Shown here one piece after another: positions 1 to 7,057 of a stretch of DNA of 11,426 nt (the first letter of the stretch is position 1; the number at the start of each line of letters is the position of its first letter). A program made the translations under genes and the position numbers. The notes under the pieces are model-generated. The model had not been told where the DNA came from. It made no database searches and was given only the letters and a program-made list of their open reading frames with translations. This DNA is from Candidatus Schekmanbacteria bacterium GWA2_38_11 (lineage in GTDB: Bacteria; Schekmanbacteria; GWA2-38-11), in contig MGDB01000156.1 in the NCBI GenBank assembly GCA_001790645.1, positions 5,120-16,545 of the forward strand, given 5' to 3'.

Positions 1-1
1 T

Positions 2-79
2 CAGAAAAAGGGTGAGATTGCAAAGGATAAGAAGGGCCTTGAGACAGCATACCAGGCAGGACAGAGGCTGGTATCTTAG
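2..79 (+). CDS. C-terminal tail of an unidentified protein (5' truncated by window edge)
   Basis: Frame 2 is open from the left edge to a TAG at 77-79 and gives 25 residues ending in LETAYQAGQRLVS. The peptide is rich in Lys, Gly and Glu and reads like a soluble protein's C-terminal helix. Frame 1 stops at position 13. The stop is followed by a 178-nt A+T-rich spacer, consistent with the end of a transcription unit. Too little is visible to assign a family, so no function is proposed. It could also be chance open sequence, since only 25 codons can be judged. Confidence 0.45.
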   Translation, partial: QKKGEIAKDKKGLETAYQAGQRLVS

Positions 80-257
80 GATTAAGACTGGCAGTACAAT
101 TTAATTCAAAGATCAAATATCAAAATTACAGTTTAAAATTTAAAAATTTTTGCAATTAAGCATAATGCTCTTTCTTAATCCTTACTACTTAATCCTTAAT
201 TCTTACTTTGCATTGTCATTTTGCATTTTGATTTAAATAAAGAGATGGAGGATTCTG
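80..257. repeat. A+T-rich intergenic spacer made of dispersed repeats
   Basis: This spacer has no ORF and is built of low-complexity blocks. Around 177-206, CTTAATCCTTA-like units recur in tandem. Positions 207-231 are, on the opposite strand, 23/25 identical to 9815-9839 in the exporter operon. Positions 112-126 (ATCAAATATCAAAAT) are identical to 9807-9821. Sequence of this sort is widespread between genes in many environmental bacterial genomes and is probably a small mobile or replicating repeat. The last bases include the ribosome binding site of the next gene. No convincing promoter was seen. Confidence 0.6.
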
Positions 258-686
258 ATGGCAAATGAAATGAAAAGGAGCGAGATAGAAAGTCTTCTTA
301 ATGAGTTAAAAGAAGGAACGCTCATGCTTGTTGATGGAGACAAACCTTATGGCGTTGTATGCTGGTACTGTTTTGACGGTAATGATATCTGGCTTGGTTT
401 GCTGCCAAAAGGAAGAAAGTTTGAATGCATGAAGATTAACCCCAATGCTGCATTTTCTGTCTTTAAATCAGACGATGAAGGATGGGGCTCGGTTATTGCA
501 GAGGGGAAGATAGAGCAAATCAAAGACAGGGAAGGGATATTGGGTGGGCTTAAACTTGCTTCGCAAAAATATAACATGCCCCAGGAGGTTTTAGAAGCCC
601 AGGTCGAAAAATTCTCCAAATCCCCTGATAAATCCATGACATTCAGATTAAAAGTAAAAAGCCTTTCAGGAAGAAAGAGTTATTAA
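258..686 (+). CDS. Pyridoxamine 5'-phosphate oxidase-family (FMN-binding split barrel) protein
   Basis: The product is a 142-residue soluble protein, the usual length for small single-domain members of the PNPOx-like split-barrel family, which bind FMN, F420 or haem. The ATG at 258 has a clear Shine-Dalgarno (GGAGG at 247-251). After an N-terminal helix (residues 5-19) come the strands typical of the fold: GTLMLVDGDKPYGVVCWYCF (20-39), then DIWLGLLPKGRKFECMKINPN (43-63), matching the family pattern in which a Gly/Lys after the third strand contacts the flavin phosphate. AAFSVF (64-69) and GWGSVIAEGKIEQI (75-88) follow. A C-terminal helix pair and a last strand (127-136) complete the barrel. 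True PdxH enzymes are longer (about 200 residues or more), so this is probably not the vitamin B6 enzyme. The substrate is unknown. It lies 26 nt before the permease gene and is probably co-transcribed with it. Confidence 0.8.
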   Translation: MANEMKRSEIESLLNELKEGTLMLVDGDKPYGVVCWYCFDGNDIWLGLLPKGRKFECMKINPNAAFSVFKSDDEGWGSVIAEGKIEQIKDREGILGGLKLASQKYNMPQEVLEAQVEKFSKSPDKSMTFRLKVKSLSGRKSY

Positions 687-712
687 TAAATCTCTTGACC
701 TATTAAATTATT

Positions 713-2209
713 GTGTCCATGGCAGGTACTGAAGTAACTCAAACCACTAAACCCGAAGCCAGAGAATTCAAGCGGGGATTGGGTCTGCTGTCCTCGACAA
801 TGATTGTCATTGGTTCAATGATTGGATCGGGGATTTTCATTGTAAGTGCTGATATTGCCCGGACAGTTGGTTCGCCGGGGTATCTTCTTTTAGTCTGGAT
901 CATTGCAGGAATTATAACATTAGTTGCTGCATTAAGCTATGGTGAACTTGCCAGCATGATGCCTCATGCAGGTGGGCAGTATGTGTATCTTCGTGAAGCA
1001 TACAATCCCCTTATTGGTTTCCTCTATGGGTGGACATTATTTCTGGTGATCCAGACAGGAACTATTGCCGCTGTAGCTGTTGCTTTTGCAAAATTTACAG
1101 CAGTTTTTTTCCCGGTATTTAGCGAACGAAATATCTTATTTTCGGTCTCAGGTCTGCATATCTCGGCTGCACAGACCCTTGCTATCGCAAGTATTATCAT
1201 ATTGACTTTTGTCAACTTGCGCGGTTTACGGGAGGGAAAGATCGTGCAGGACATCTTTACAATCACAAAGATGGCAGCGCTTCTTGGCATCATTCTAATT
1301 GGAGTATTTGTGGGGAGAGAATCAGCTGCTTACACAATGAACTTTTCAAAATTGTGGAATGCGAGCTGGACCCATGTAGCTGATGGGAAAATCACGTCAG
1401 CGGAGCCTTTATCGGGGTTGATGATTCTTGCCGCCTTGGGTGTGGCAATGGTAGGGTCCCTTTTTGCATCTGATGCATGGAACAACATTACCTTTACTGC
1501 AGGAGAGGTAATAAACCCAAAGCGGAATGTTCCCTTAAGCCTTGCCCTTGGAACAGGGGTGGTTACACTGCTTTATGTATTTACAAATGTTGTCTATATT
1601 TTTGTTCTTCCCGTTACAGGCCGGCCGGATATGCCGGATGTCATCGGCAGAGGTATGCAGTTTGCAGCCTCTGACCGTGTTGCAACAGCAGCAGCATCAG
1701 TGATTTTCGGCGCGCCTGCCGAGTACATCATGGCAGCCCTTATAATGATTTCAACATTTGGATGTAATAACGGTCTGATCCTTGCCGGTGCCCGGGTGTA
1801 TTATGCAATGGGACGTGACGGTCTGTTCTTTAAAAAGACAGGGACATTGAACAGAAAGTCAGTCCCCGGGGTGGCTCTTTTGTTTCAGGGAATTTGGGCA
1901 AGCCTGCTCTGCATATCGGGAACTTATAGTGATTTGCTCGATTATATAATTTTTGCAGTCCTCGTTTTTTATATACTTACTATTGGCGGGATTTATGTCC
2001 TGAGAAAAAAGAGACCTGATGCTGAACGCCCCTACAAAGCCCTGGGTTATCCGGTTTTACCTGCTCTTTATATCCTTCTTGCTGCAGCCATTTCAATAGA
2101 CCTTCTGATATTTAAACCAAAGTATACCTGGCCTGGTGTTGTAATTGTACTTCTCGGTATCCCGGTCTATTTCCTCTGGAAAAGGTTTTCAGAAAAGACA
2201 TCTTCGTAA
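713..2209 (+). CDS. APC-superfamily amino acid permease (LAT/SteT-like)
   Basis: This 498-residue inner-membrane protein should have about 12 hydrophobic spans and import or exchange amino acids. Diagnostic features are the unwound TM1 motif IGSMIGSGIF (33-42); GELASMMPHAGGQYVYLREA (77-96) after TM2; the TM6 segment FASDAWNNITFTAGEVINPKRN (251-272), close in form to LAT-type exchangers; STFGCNNGLILAGARVYYAMGRDGLFF (347-373) at TM8; and ERPYKALGYPVLP (438-450) before the last spans. An in-frame stop at 704-706 limits the start to GTG 713 or ATG 719. Neither has a good Shine-Dalgarno, so translation may be coupled to the upstream gene, which ends at 686. The substrate cannot be read from sequence; neutral or branched amino acids are plausible for this subgroup. 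The gene appears intact. No clear terminator follows; downstream is the REPIN-like repeat. Confidence 0.92.
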   Translation: MSMAGTEVTQTTKPEAREFKRGLGLLSSTMIVIGSMIGSGIFIVSADIARTVGSPGYLLLVWIIAGIITLVAALSYGELASMMPHAGGQYVYLREAYNPLIGFLYGWTLFLVIQTGTIAAVAVAFAKFTAVFFPVFSERNILFSVSGLHISAAQTLAIASIIILTFVNLRGLREGKIVQDIFTITKMAALLGIILIGVFVGRESAAYTMNFSKLWNASWTHVADGKITSAEPLSGLMILAALGVAMVGSLFASDAWNNITFTAGEVINPKRNVPLSLALGTGVVTLLYVFTNVVYIFVLPVTGRPDMPDVIGRGMQFAASDRVATAAASVIFGAPAEYIMAALIMISTFGCNNGLILAGARVYYAMGRDGLFFKKTGTLNRKSVPGVALLFQGIWASLLCISGTYSDLLDYIIFAVLVFYILTIGGIYVLRKKRPDAERPYKALGYPVLPALYILLAAAISIDLLIFKPKYTWPGVVIVLLGIPVYFLWKRFSEKTSS

Positions 2210-2281
2210 AGACTGAATCTTTTCTCCGGCTATTTTTTCATTTACAGGGAGCATGTCCTTTGCTGTGATTAACGAAAAAAT

Positions 2282-2462
2282 GCGGGTATGGGAGGCTTTA
2301 GCCTCCCGATAAAAGATTCATGTGGTTCGATAAGAGTTCGACTGAGCTGATGCCGAAGTTTCGCCATGCTTTCCATGAGTCAACCTGTGTACCCTGAGCC
2401 TGTCCAAAAGTAGAAAGACCTGGTCGAAAGCTTAAGGGCGACTAAAGTCGCCCTTACCCGCC
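2282..2462. repeat. REPIN-like pair of inverted palindromic elements
   Basis: The left copy (2282-2307) is GCGGGTAT followed by a hairpin with arms GGGAGGC/GCCTCCC and loop TTTA. The right copy, read on the minus strand (2462 to 2436), is GCGGGTAA followed by arms GGGCGAC/GTCGCCC with the same TTTA loop. Over 26 nt the copies agree at 21 positions. Four of the five differences form two compensatory base-pair changes in the stem (A-T to C-G, G-C to A-T). The right hairpin extends to 10 bp (TAAGGGCGAC, 2433-2442, with GTCGCCCTTA, 2447-2456). The spacer carries segments resembling the common dispersed motifs GTTCGACTGAGC and CCCTGAGCCTGTC. Two inverted copies around a spacer is the REPIN layout mobilised by TnpA-REP (RAYT) proteins; no such gene is present here. 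Confidence 0.6.
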
Positions 2463-2530
2463 TTTTTAGCAGAGTGTTGCATAAGCATATATTTTGATAA
2501 TTTTATTTTTTGCCTTGTTTTATTAAAAAT

Positions 2531-2550
2531 TATTTACTATTCAGTAAATA
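2531..2550. promoter_or_regulatory. Operator-like inverted repeat upstream of the thioredoxin-like gene
   Basis: TATTTACT (2531-2538) and AGTAAATA (2543-2550) form a perfect 8-bp inverted repeat separated by ATTC. Its size and spacing fit a site for a dimeric helix-turn-helix repressor, for instance of TetR or MarR type. It overlaps the tentative -10 element at 2533-2538. It lies 74 nt before the start codon and has no T-run after it, so it is not a typical terminator. The regulator is unknown. Confidence 0.3.
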
Positions 2551-2610
2551 TCAAAGAAACGCATAGACCTTCTTTGATGGGAAAAGAAATGACTAACCTT
2601 TCTCTCGGAA

Positions 2611-2617
2611 AGGAGGT
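2611..2617 (+). promoter_or_regulatory. Strong ribosome binding site
   Basis: AGGAGGT, 7 nt before the ATG at 2625, is a near-perfect anti-16S match and fixes the start of the thioredoxin-like gene. It is the strongest ribosome binding site in the window and suggests high translation. Confidence 0.85.
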
Positions 2618-2624
2618 TTAAGTT

Positions 2625-3194
2625 ATGGAAACGAAAATTAAATTCCACGAGGATTTTAAAAAAGCAAAGAAGGAAGCAAAATCAGAACACAAATTGCTAT
2701 TCCTTTTCTTCCATCATCCTGAATGCGGAGGATGCAATAAGACCATAAACGAGACCTTCCAGGATGACAATGCAGTAAGAATGATAAATGAGAGGTTCAT
2801 CCCCATGAGTTTTTTAACTACAAAAGAAAAAGACCTTGCATGCGAATATGGCGTAGAATGGACCCCTTCATTTATGATTGTGGATGATGAAGGTAAGGAG
2901 CTTGACAGATGGGAAGGGTTTTTGCCTGCAGAAGAATTTATTCCTCAGCTGCTTCTGGCAGAGGGGCTTTCCTATTTTAGAAAACAGAAATATGGAAAAG
3001 CGATTTCTTGCCTGAACGAAGCAGTCAGCAAATACCCGGAATCAGGGTTTACACCACAGGCAACTTATTATTTAGGGATATGCCAATACAAGGAGAGCGA
3101 AGATATCTCAAGCCTCAGAGAGACCTATGAGAAACTTCATAATAGATTTCCAGAGAGCTACTGGACAAAAAAAGCCTCTCCATGGGTGCATTAA
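2625..3194 (+). CDS. Thioredoxin-fold protein with C-terminal TPR-like helices
   Basis: The product is a 189-residue protein with no signal peptide, so it is probably cytoplasmic. Residues 1-110 form a thioredoxin-like domain: strand KLLFLFFHHPE (23-33), redox motif Cys34-Gly-Gly-Cys37 at the start of a helix, and the cis-proline loop VEWTPSFMIVDDEG (77-90, Pro81). This matches the thioredoxin_7/DUF255-like group more than classical TrxA, which has WCGPC and only about 105 residues. Residues 108-180 are helical and contain TPR-like repeats: EGLSYFRKQKYGKAISCLNEAVSKYPES, then ATYYLGICQYKESEDISSLRETYEKLHNRFPES. These would bind a partner or dimerise. A role in thiol reduction or repair is inferred. 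The gene appears monocistronic, with its own strong ribosome binding site, a putative upstream operator and two hairpins directly after the stop. Confidence 0.85.
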   Translation: METKIKFHEDFKKAKKEAKSEHKLLFLFFHHPECGGCNKTINETFQDDNAVRMINERFIPMSFLTTKEKDLACEYGVEWTPSFMIVDDEGKELDRWEGFLPAEEFIPQLLLAEGLSYFRKQKYGKAISCLNEAVSKYPESGFTPQATYYLGICQYKESEDISSLRETYEKLHNRFPESYWTKKASPWVH

Positions 3195-3196
3195 GA

Positions 3197-3256
3197 GAGA
3201 TTTTGAAAAAATCTCAGGGGTCCTTTTCCTTTTAATAGGAAAGGGACTCTTTCTTT
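3197..3256 (+). terminator. Two consecutive hairpins, the second followed by a T-rich run
   Basis: The first hairpin pairs GAGATTTT (3197-3204) with AAAATCTC (3208-3215) around a GAA loop, beginning 3 nt after the stop codon. The second pairs GTCCTTTTCC (3220-3229) with GGAAAGGGAC (3238-3247), 10 bp with one G-U pair, around loop TTTTAATA. It is followed by TCTTTCTTT. The second is a good intrinsic terminator for the thioredoxin-like gene. On the minus strand the stem is followed by CTGAGATTTTTT, so it may also stop the convergent protease transcript. Confidence 0.75.
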
Positions 3257-3404
3257 AACCCTTTAGAAGATTTTCTTATCTAAAAATGCCGCTATTGGAG
3301 GCCTCTGCAAGCAGGTGCCAAAAAAAAGTTAATTTAAAAAGCGAAAAACATATATATGGGGCAACATTTATAGCTGTCCATTCTCTGTCCTTACATATTT
3401 CACA

Positions 3405-6400
3405 TTAATTGCAATACTTTGCAACTGTTCCGGCTGCAAAACCAAAAGGTAATGAAAAAGGATCGTAAAACTTCCAGCTCTTAGTGATGCTGTTATTTGG
3501 ATTAGAGGATAAATTTAAATTTCCATATAGATAATGGGGCTTATTGGTGTAAGTGTTTTCATTAACTGTTAGTGACGGGTAAGTCCCATTGGGATCTATG
3601 ACACTGACATTGCTGTCGCTTAACCAGTAAATTACAGCTTTTGTAGAAAAAAAGGTTACACTGTCAAGGTTTGTAATAGTTACATTCCCTGATAATGTAT
3701 GTGTCAGGGAGTCCCATGCTGCTGTGCCGCTTCTTCCAACTTTGCTGTCATCAATTAAAATCTCACTCCCGCATATAAGTGCAGGAATTGTAGATATAGG
3801 AGCTATTGCATTAAGTGCTGCGTAGGCATCAATCCTTGGGAATGTTAAGCCTGTTGTTGCTTTCGGGGTAACATTTCCTGCATTATCAGTTACCGGATTT
3901 CCTGTTGCTTTCATGGTACTTTCAATCTGGTCAGGAGTTAAAGCCGCCCCGTTTCTCTTTTTAGAATACTGCTGCATTAATGCTGTAACTCCTGCAACAT
4001 GAGGTGTTGCCATTGAAGTGCCTCCTTTCTGGCCAAATCCATCATTCAAAACAGATGATGTTATTAAAGCTCCAGGAGCCAATAAATCAAGAATTTCGTC
4101 TCTGTTTGTGAAGCATGATATTTTATCAGCCCATGTCGCAGTATCGCTGCATACACTCCATCCTACACCTCCCCAATTCTTGCTGTAAACAGAGCCGACA
4201 GATGTTGCGCTGGAAGCGCATGCAGGGCGATTTATTCCATTCAAATAGTGATCATTTCCTGAAGCTACTGTAGTAATGATTCCATAATTATCTCTTGCTA
4301 TTTTTATTTGGTTTGCAGGTGTATAAGGGTCACACTGTGTTGCAGGATTGTTGTATTCTCCTCCGTCACCTAAACTCATGGTTATGACTGAAATATTGTA
4401 TTTGTCTTTCCAGGAAATACATTGCTGAATAGAAGCATTAATATCACTGAAATATCCGCTTCCATTAGCATCCAGAGCCTTCATAGCAACTATTCTGGCT
4501 CCGGGAGCAATTCCTCTGTAGGTCAAATCCATTGAAGCAGCGATGCCGGCAACATGAGTACCGTGGCCGTTGTCGTCCATAGGGTCATCATCACTATTTA
4601 CGAAATCCATTCCGTCAATTACTTTAGGGCAGTTCCATAGAGGGGTATCATAGATGGACGAGTCGGTAATTTTGTCTATATCAAAACCGTAGTCGGTTAT
4701 GCTCGCATCAGTTTTTAGCCTTATTTTTATTGTATCTCCGGGAACGGAAACACTCCACCTTGGTGTATAATGACCGCTAAAGAGTTTCAGTTGAGTGTCA
4801 TTTGCGTCCAGAATGTAGACATAATCCCAGCCTTTTTCTGTTTCAAGCCTGCTGAAGTGGACGGCAATACTGCTCCATCCAGGTCTTGTTATGGTCCATG
4901 TGTTGTCATAATTATTTGAATAAGGATGAGGTGTGCTTAAGCTATAAGGTTCTCCAGAGGGGTCTGGCAGATTAGCAAGGCTGCAGTTACCTAACGAAGG
5001 GTGCGAATAATCAACACCAGTATCTATGACACAGATGGTTTCACCGTTTCCATCAAGTTCTATGCCGTTTACATAAAGGGCCTGAACATCATCTCCATTT
5101 ATCAGGGGAACACTGTAGTCAAGGCTTGCATAGACCTTGCGGTCCTTTTCTATCATTTTAACATTTGGGTCATTTTTTAATTTATTAAAACCTGATCTGG
5201 TCAGCTTACCCGCGAGGTGAGGAGTCAGGTCATAAATATACTTAACAATGAAATCATAGTCCGCAATATTTTTCTTGAAATCAGGCGGCTGTTTATCAGG
5301 GTTTCCTGTTAAGAATTCAAATTTATCTTTATGGATGTTATTAAGTTGCAGCAATAAATCTTTTTGAATGCCTTTTACTTTTTTCTTCCATTCTTCAGTC
5401 TTCCTTTCATGTTCCGGTTCATTCAGGGAAGAGATTGCAATACCAGTTGGTTCCTTAAGCTGGATAATTACGTCTGCGAAGTCACTTGCGTTGATTTCAG
5501 ATTCTACGTCTCTGTCCACCTTAACACCTTTTGGTGTTATATCAAATTCAAAGGGACCAGTTTTTGAATACATACCGCCTGCGGCCCGAGATACTTCATT
5601 ACTTCTTTGTATTCTCGCTCCTGTAACTGCCTGTGATAATGTTGTATCAGACATAGCAGAAGAGGTTTTATTTGAAGCAGATTTATTTTTGTGCTTTTGT
5701 TTTTTGATTTTTGGTTTTGTAGCAACTGAAGGTCCGGGGAAATAAGCGTAAAGGCGGTTTTTCTGTCCCCAGGAATTGACTACAAAAAATTCATTCCCTT
5801 TAGTCTTATAAAAATCTCCTGCAATCACACAGCGGCTGAAGTCATTCCGGTCTTTCTCGAGGAAGTCAGAGGGAGCAGGCTTGAAATATCCATTTCCGTC
5901 ATTAATATAGACACTGTTTTTCTGACCGACTACATCACCGCTGTTAGCGGTGAGCCCAAACCGCGCCAGCACCTGCGAATAGTTATTCGGGAATTGTTTT
6001 TTAATCTCATCAATTATTACCCTCAATCCGTTTGCCACAACAATTTCCGGGTGTGAATCACCATCAAGGTCTGCAAAGACAGCATCAAAGCTAAAATCGC
6101 TGTCTTTAGGCAATCTTGCAGATGTTTCATCAGTGAAGAATCCGCTGCCGTCATTTATGAGAAGGCGGTTACGCTGGACTTCTGAAGTCAATTGTCCGTT
6201 TTTATCCTTTTCAAATCCTTCATTGAGTATGAGAATATCAATATCACCGTCACCGTCAACATCACCAAGCGCAGCCGAGTTGCTGCAACCCTCTCTTGCA
6301 GGAAGTCTTGAGGGAGTCTCATCATTAAACTTGGTGCCGTCATTTATAAAGAGCCTGTTCTGCTGATACAATGAATTTATGACAAGGAGATCAGGCCTTT

Positions 6401-7031
6401 CGTCATTGTTGAAATCGCATAAAAAGACTTTTTGAGGAAAGGCTGCATTATATGCTGGAAGCCATTCAACGGTTTTATCAATGAATTTTTTATTGCTATC
6501 GTTTATTAAAACCCTGACAGAATCCGCAGATGTCGAATCTGAAAACACAAGGTCCAGATATCCATCACCATCAATATCTCCGAAAGAACCACTGGTTGTA
6601 AATCCGGAGTGGGGAGGAAGCCATGCAGATGTTCCGTCAATAAAGCCCTTGCCCTGATTATTTATAAGGAGTCTGTTCTCTCCTTTATTGGCAACAAATA
6701 TATCTTTATATCCGTCACCATTGACATCGCCGGCAGCAAGGCCGTAGCTGTCATCTTCTATTTTGGGGAGCAGGTTTGTATTATCCTTTAGTTCCTTGAG
6801 AGAGTTATTTATTAAAAGTCTGTTCAGGCCTTTGTTGGCTATAAATATATCAATATAGCCATCATTATTTACATCCACGGCAATTGCTGAGTTACTTGTT
6901 TCTGTGTATCTTGAGATCGACGGTAATCGTTTTGAGATATCCCCGTACCTGGCAAAGAGAGGTGCAGAAAATAGGAGGGAAAAAACAGCAAAAAATATTA
7001 CTGCGATTCCAGCCCTTTTATATTTAATCAT
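3405..7031 (-). CDS. Secreted seven-repeat FG-GAP beta-propeller fused to a subtilisin-like (S8) protease with a CUB-like insert
   Basis: The product is a 1208-residue precursor. The ATG at 7031 is chosen because AAAGGGAG precedes it by 7 nt and a signal peptide follows at once: basic MIKYKR, a hydrophobic core (about 8-23) and a cleavage region around SAPLFA-R (22-28). Residues about 45-430 hold seven FG-GAP/VCBS-type repeats. Calcium-loop motifs are at 53, 102, 152, 206, 257 and 321; the seventh (about 404) is degenerate. A Lys-rich linker (439-460) leads to a propeptide-like region (about 515-640). The S8 domain has Asp670 (CVIDTGVDYSHP), His823 (NGHGTHVAG), oxyanion Asn926 (ASGND) and nucleophile Ser1006 (GGTSMATPHVAG), so it should be active. 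About 85 residues (705-790) inserted between Asp and His resemble a CUB/beta-sandwich domain. The tail (1080-1208) is beta-rich, with no recognisable sorting motif. It is probably exported and self-processed, with the propeller serving adhesion or substrate binding. It is transcribed alone and converges with the thioredoxin-like gene. Confidence 0.92.
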   Translation of the reverse strand: MIKYKRAGIAVIFFAVFSLLFSAPLFARYGDISKRLPSISRYTETSNSAIAVDVNNDGYIDIFIANKGLNRLLINNSLKELKDNTNLLPKIEDDSYGLAAGDVNGDGYKDIFVANKGENRLLINNQGKGFIDGTSAWLPPHSGFTTSGSFGDIDGDGYLDLVFSDSTSADSVRVLINDSNKKFIDKTVEWLPAYNAAFPQKVFLCDFNNDERPDLLVINSLYQQNRLFINDGTKFNDETPSRLPAREGCSNSAALGDVDGDGDIDILILNEGFEKDKNGQLTSEVQRNRLLINDGSGFFTDETSARLPKDSDFSFDAVFADLDGDSHPEIVVANGLRVIIDEIKKQFPNNYSQVLARFGLTANSGDVVGQKNSVYINDGNGYFKPAPSDFLEKDRNDFSRCVIAGDFYKTKGNEFFVVNSWGQKNRLYAYFPGPSVATKPKIKKQKHKNKSASNKTSSAMSDTTLSQAVTGARIQRSNEVSRAAGGMYSKTGPFEFDITPKGVKVDRDVESEINASDFADVIIQLKEPTGIAISSLNEPEHERKTEEWKKKVKGIQKDLLLQLNNIHKDKFEFLTGNPDKQPPDFKKNIADYDFIVKYIYDLTPHLAGKLTRSGFNKLKNDPNVKMIEKDRKVYASLDYSVPLINGDDVQALYVNGIELDGNGETICVIDTGVDYSHPSLGNCSLANLPDPSGEPYSLSTPHPYSNNYDNTWTITRPGWSSIAVHFSRLETEKGWDYVYILDANDTQLKLFSGHYTPRWSVSVPGDTIKIRLKTDASITDYGFDIDKITDSSIYDTPLWNCPKVIDGMDFVNSDDDPMDDNGHGTHVAGIAASMDLTYRGIAPGARIVAMKALDANGSGYFSDINASIQQCISWKDKYNISVITMSLGDGGEYNNPATQCDPYTPANQIKIARDNYGIITTVASGNDHYLNGINRPACASSATSVGSVYSKNWGGVGWSVCSDTATWADKISCFTNRDEILDLLAPGALITSSVLNDGFGQKGGTSMATPHVAGVTALMQQYSKKRNGAALTPDQIESTMKATGNPVTDNAGNVTPKATTGLTFPRIDAYAALNAIAPISTIPALICGSEILIDDSKVGRSGTAAWDSLTHTLSGNVTITNLDSVTFFSTKAVIYWLSDSNVSVIDPNGTYPSLTVNENTYTNKPHYLYGNLNLSSNPNNSITKSWKFYDPFSLPFGFAAGTVAKYCN

Positions 7032-7038
7032 GACTTTA

Positions 7039-7046
7039 CTCCCTTT
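7039..7046 (-). promoter_or_regulatory. Ribosome binding site deciding the protease start
   Basis: Read on the minus strand this is AAAGGGAG, 7 nt before ATG 7031. The frame stays open upstream to a TTG at 7115, but that stretch runs through two palindromic repeats and encodes no signal peptide at its start. The internal ATG with this site is therefore the real start. Confidence 0.8.
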
Positions 7047-7057
7047 AACTTGTAATT

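Larger units (their letters stand above)
2210..2624. other. 415-nt intergenic region: repeat pair, then upstream region of the thioredoxin-like gene
   Basis: There is no credible ORF. The first 70 nt are unremarkable. Positions 2282-2462 are occupied by two inverted hairpin elements and their spacer. From about 2470 the sequence becomes very A+T-rich and contains an 8-bp inverted repeat (2531-2550). A weak promoter can be drawn with TTGCCT (2510-2515) as -35 and TTTACT (2533-2538) as -10, spaced 17 nt. Each matches only 4 of 6 consensus bases, so this is tentative. A strong ribosome binding site, AGGAGGT, lies at 2611-2617. Confidence 0.6.

Noticed and set aside
3297..3327. GGCCTCTGCAAGCAGGTGCC followed by an A-run, as a terminator
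   Set aside because: The stem is interrupted, and the homopolymer is A on the strand where it would follow the stem, so it is not a proper terminator for either convergent gene.
5364..5745. Plus-strand ORFs within the protease gene
   Set aside because: They lie opposite the conserved linker and propeptide region, have no ribosome binding site and encode no recognisable protein; they are antisense shadows.
6133..6366. Plus-strand ORF opposite the FG-GAP repeats
   Set aside because: Its open frame follows from the repeated Asp/Gly codons on the other strand. It is not a gene.
6200..6930. Regularly spaced similar DNA words (CCATCACCATCAATATC-like) suggesting a repeat array or CRISPR
   Set aside because: They are the codons of the calcium-binding loops of the FG-GAP repeats. 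The spacing is about 150 nt and the segments between are coding and related to each other.
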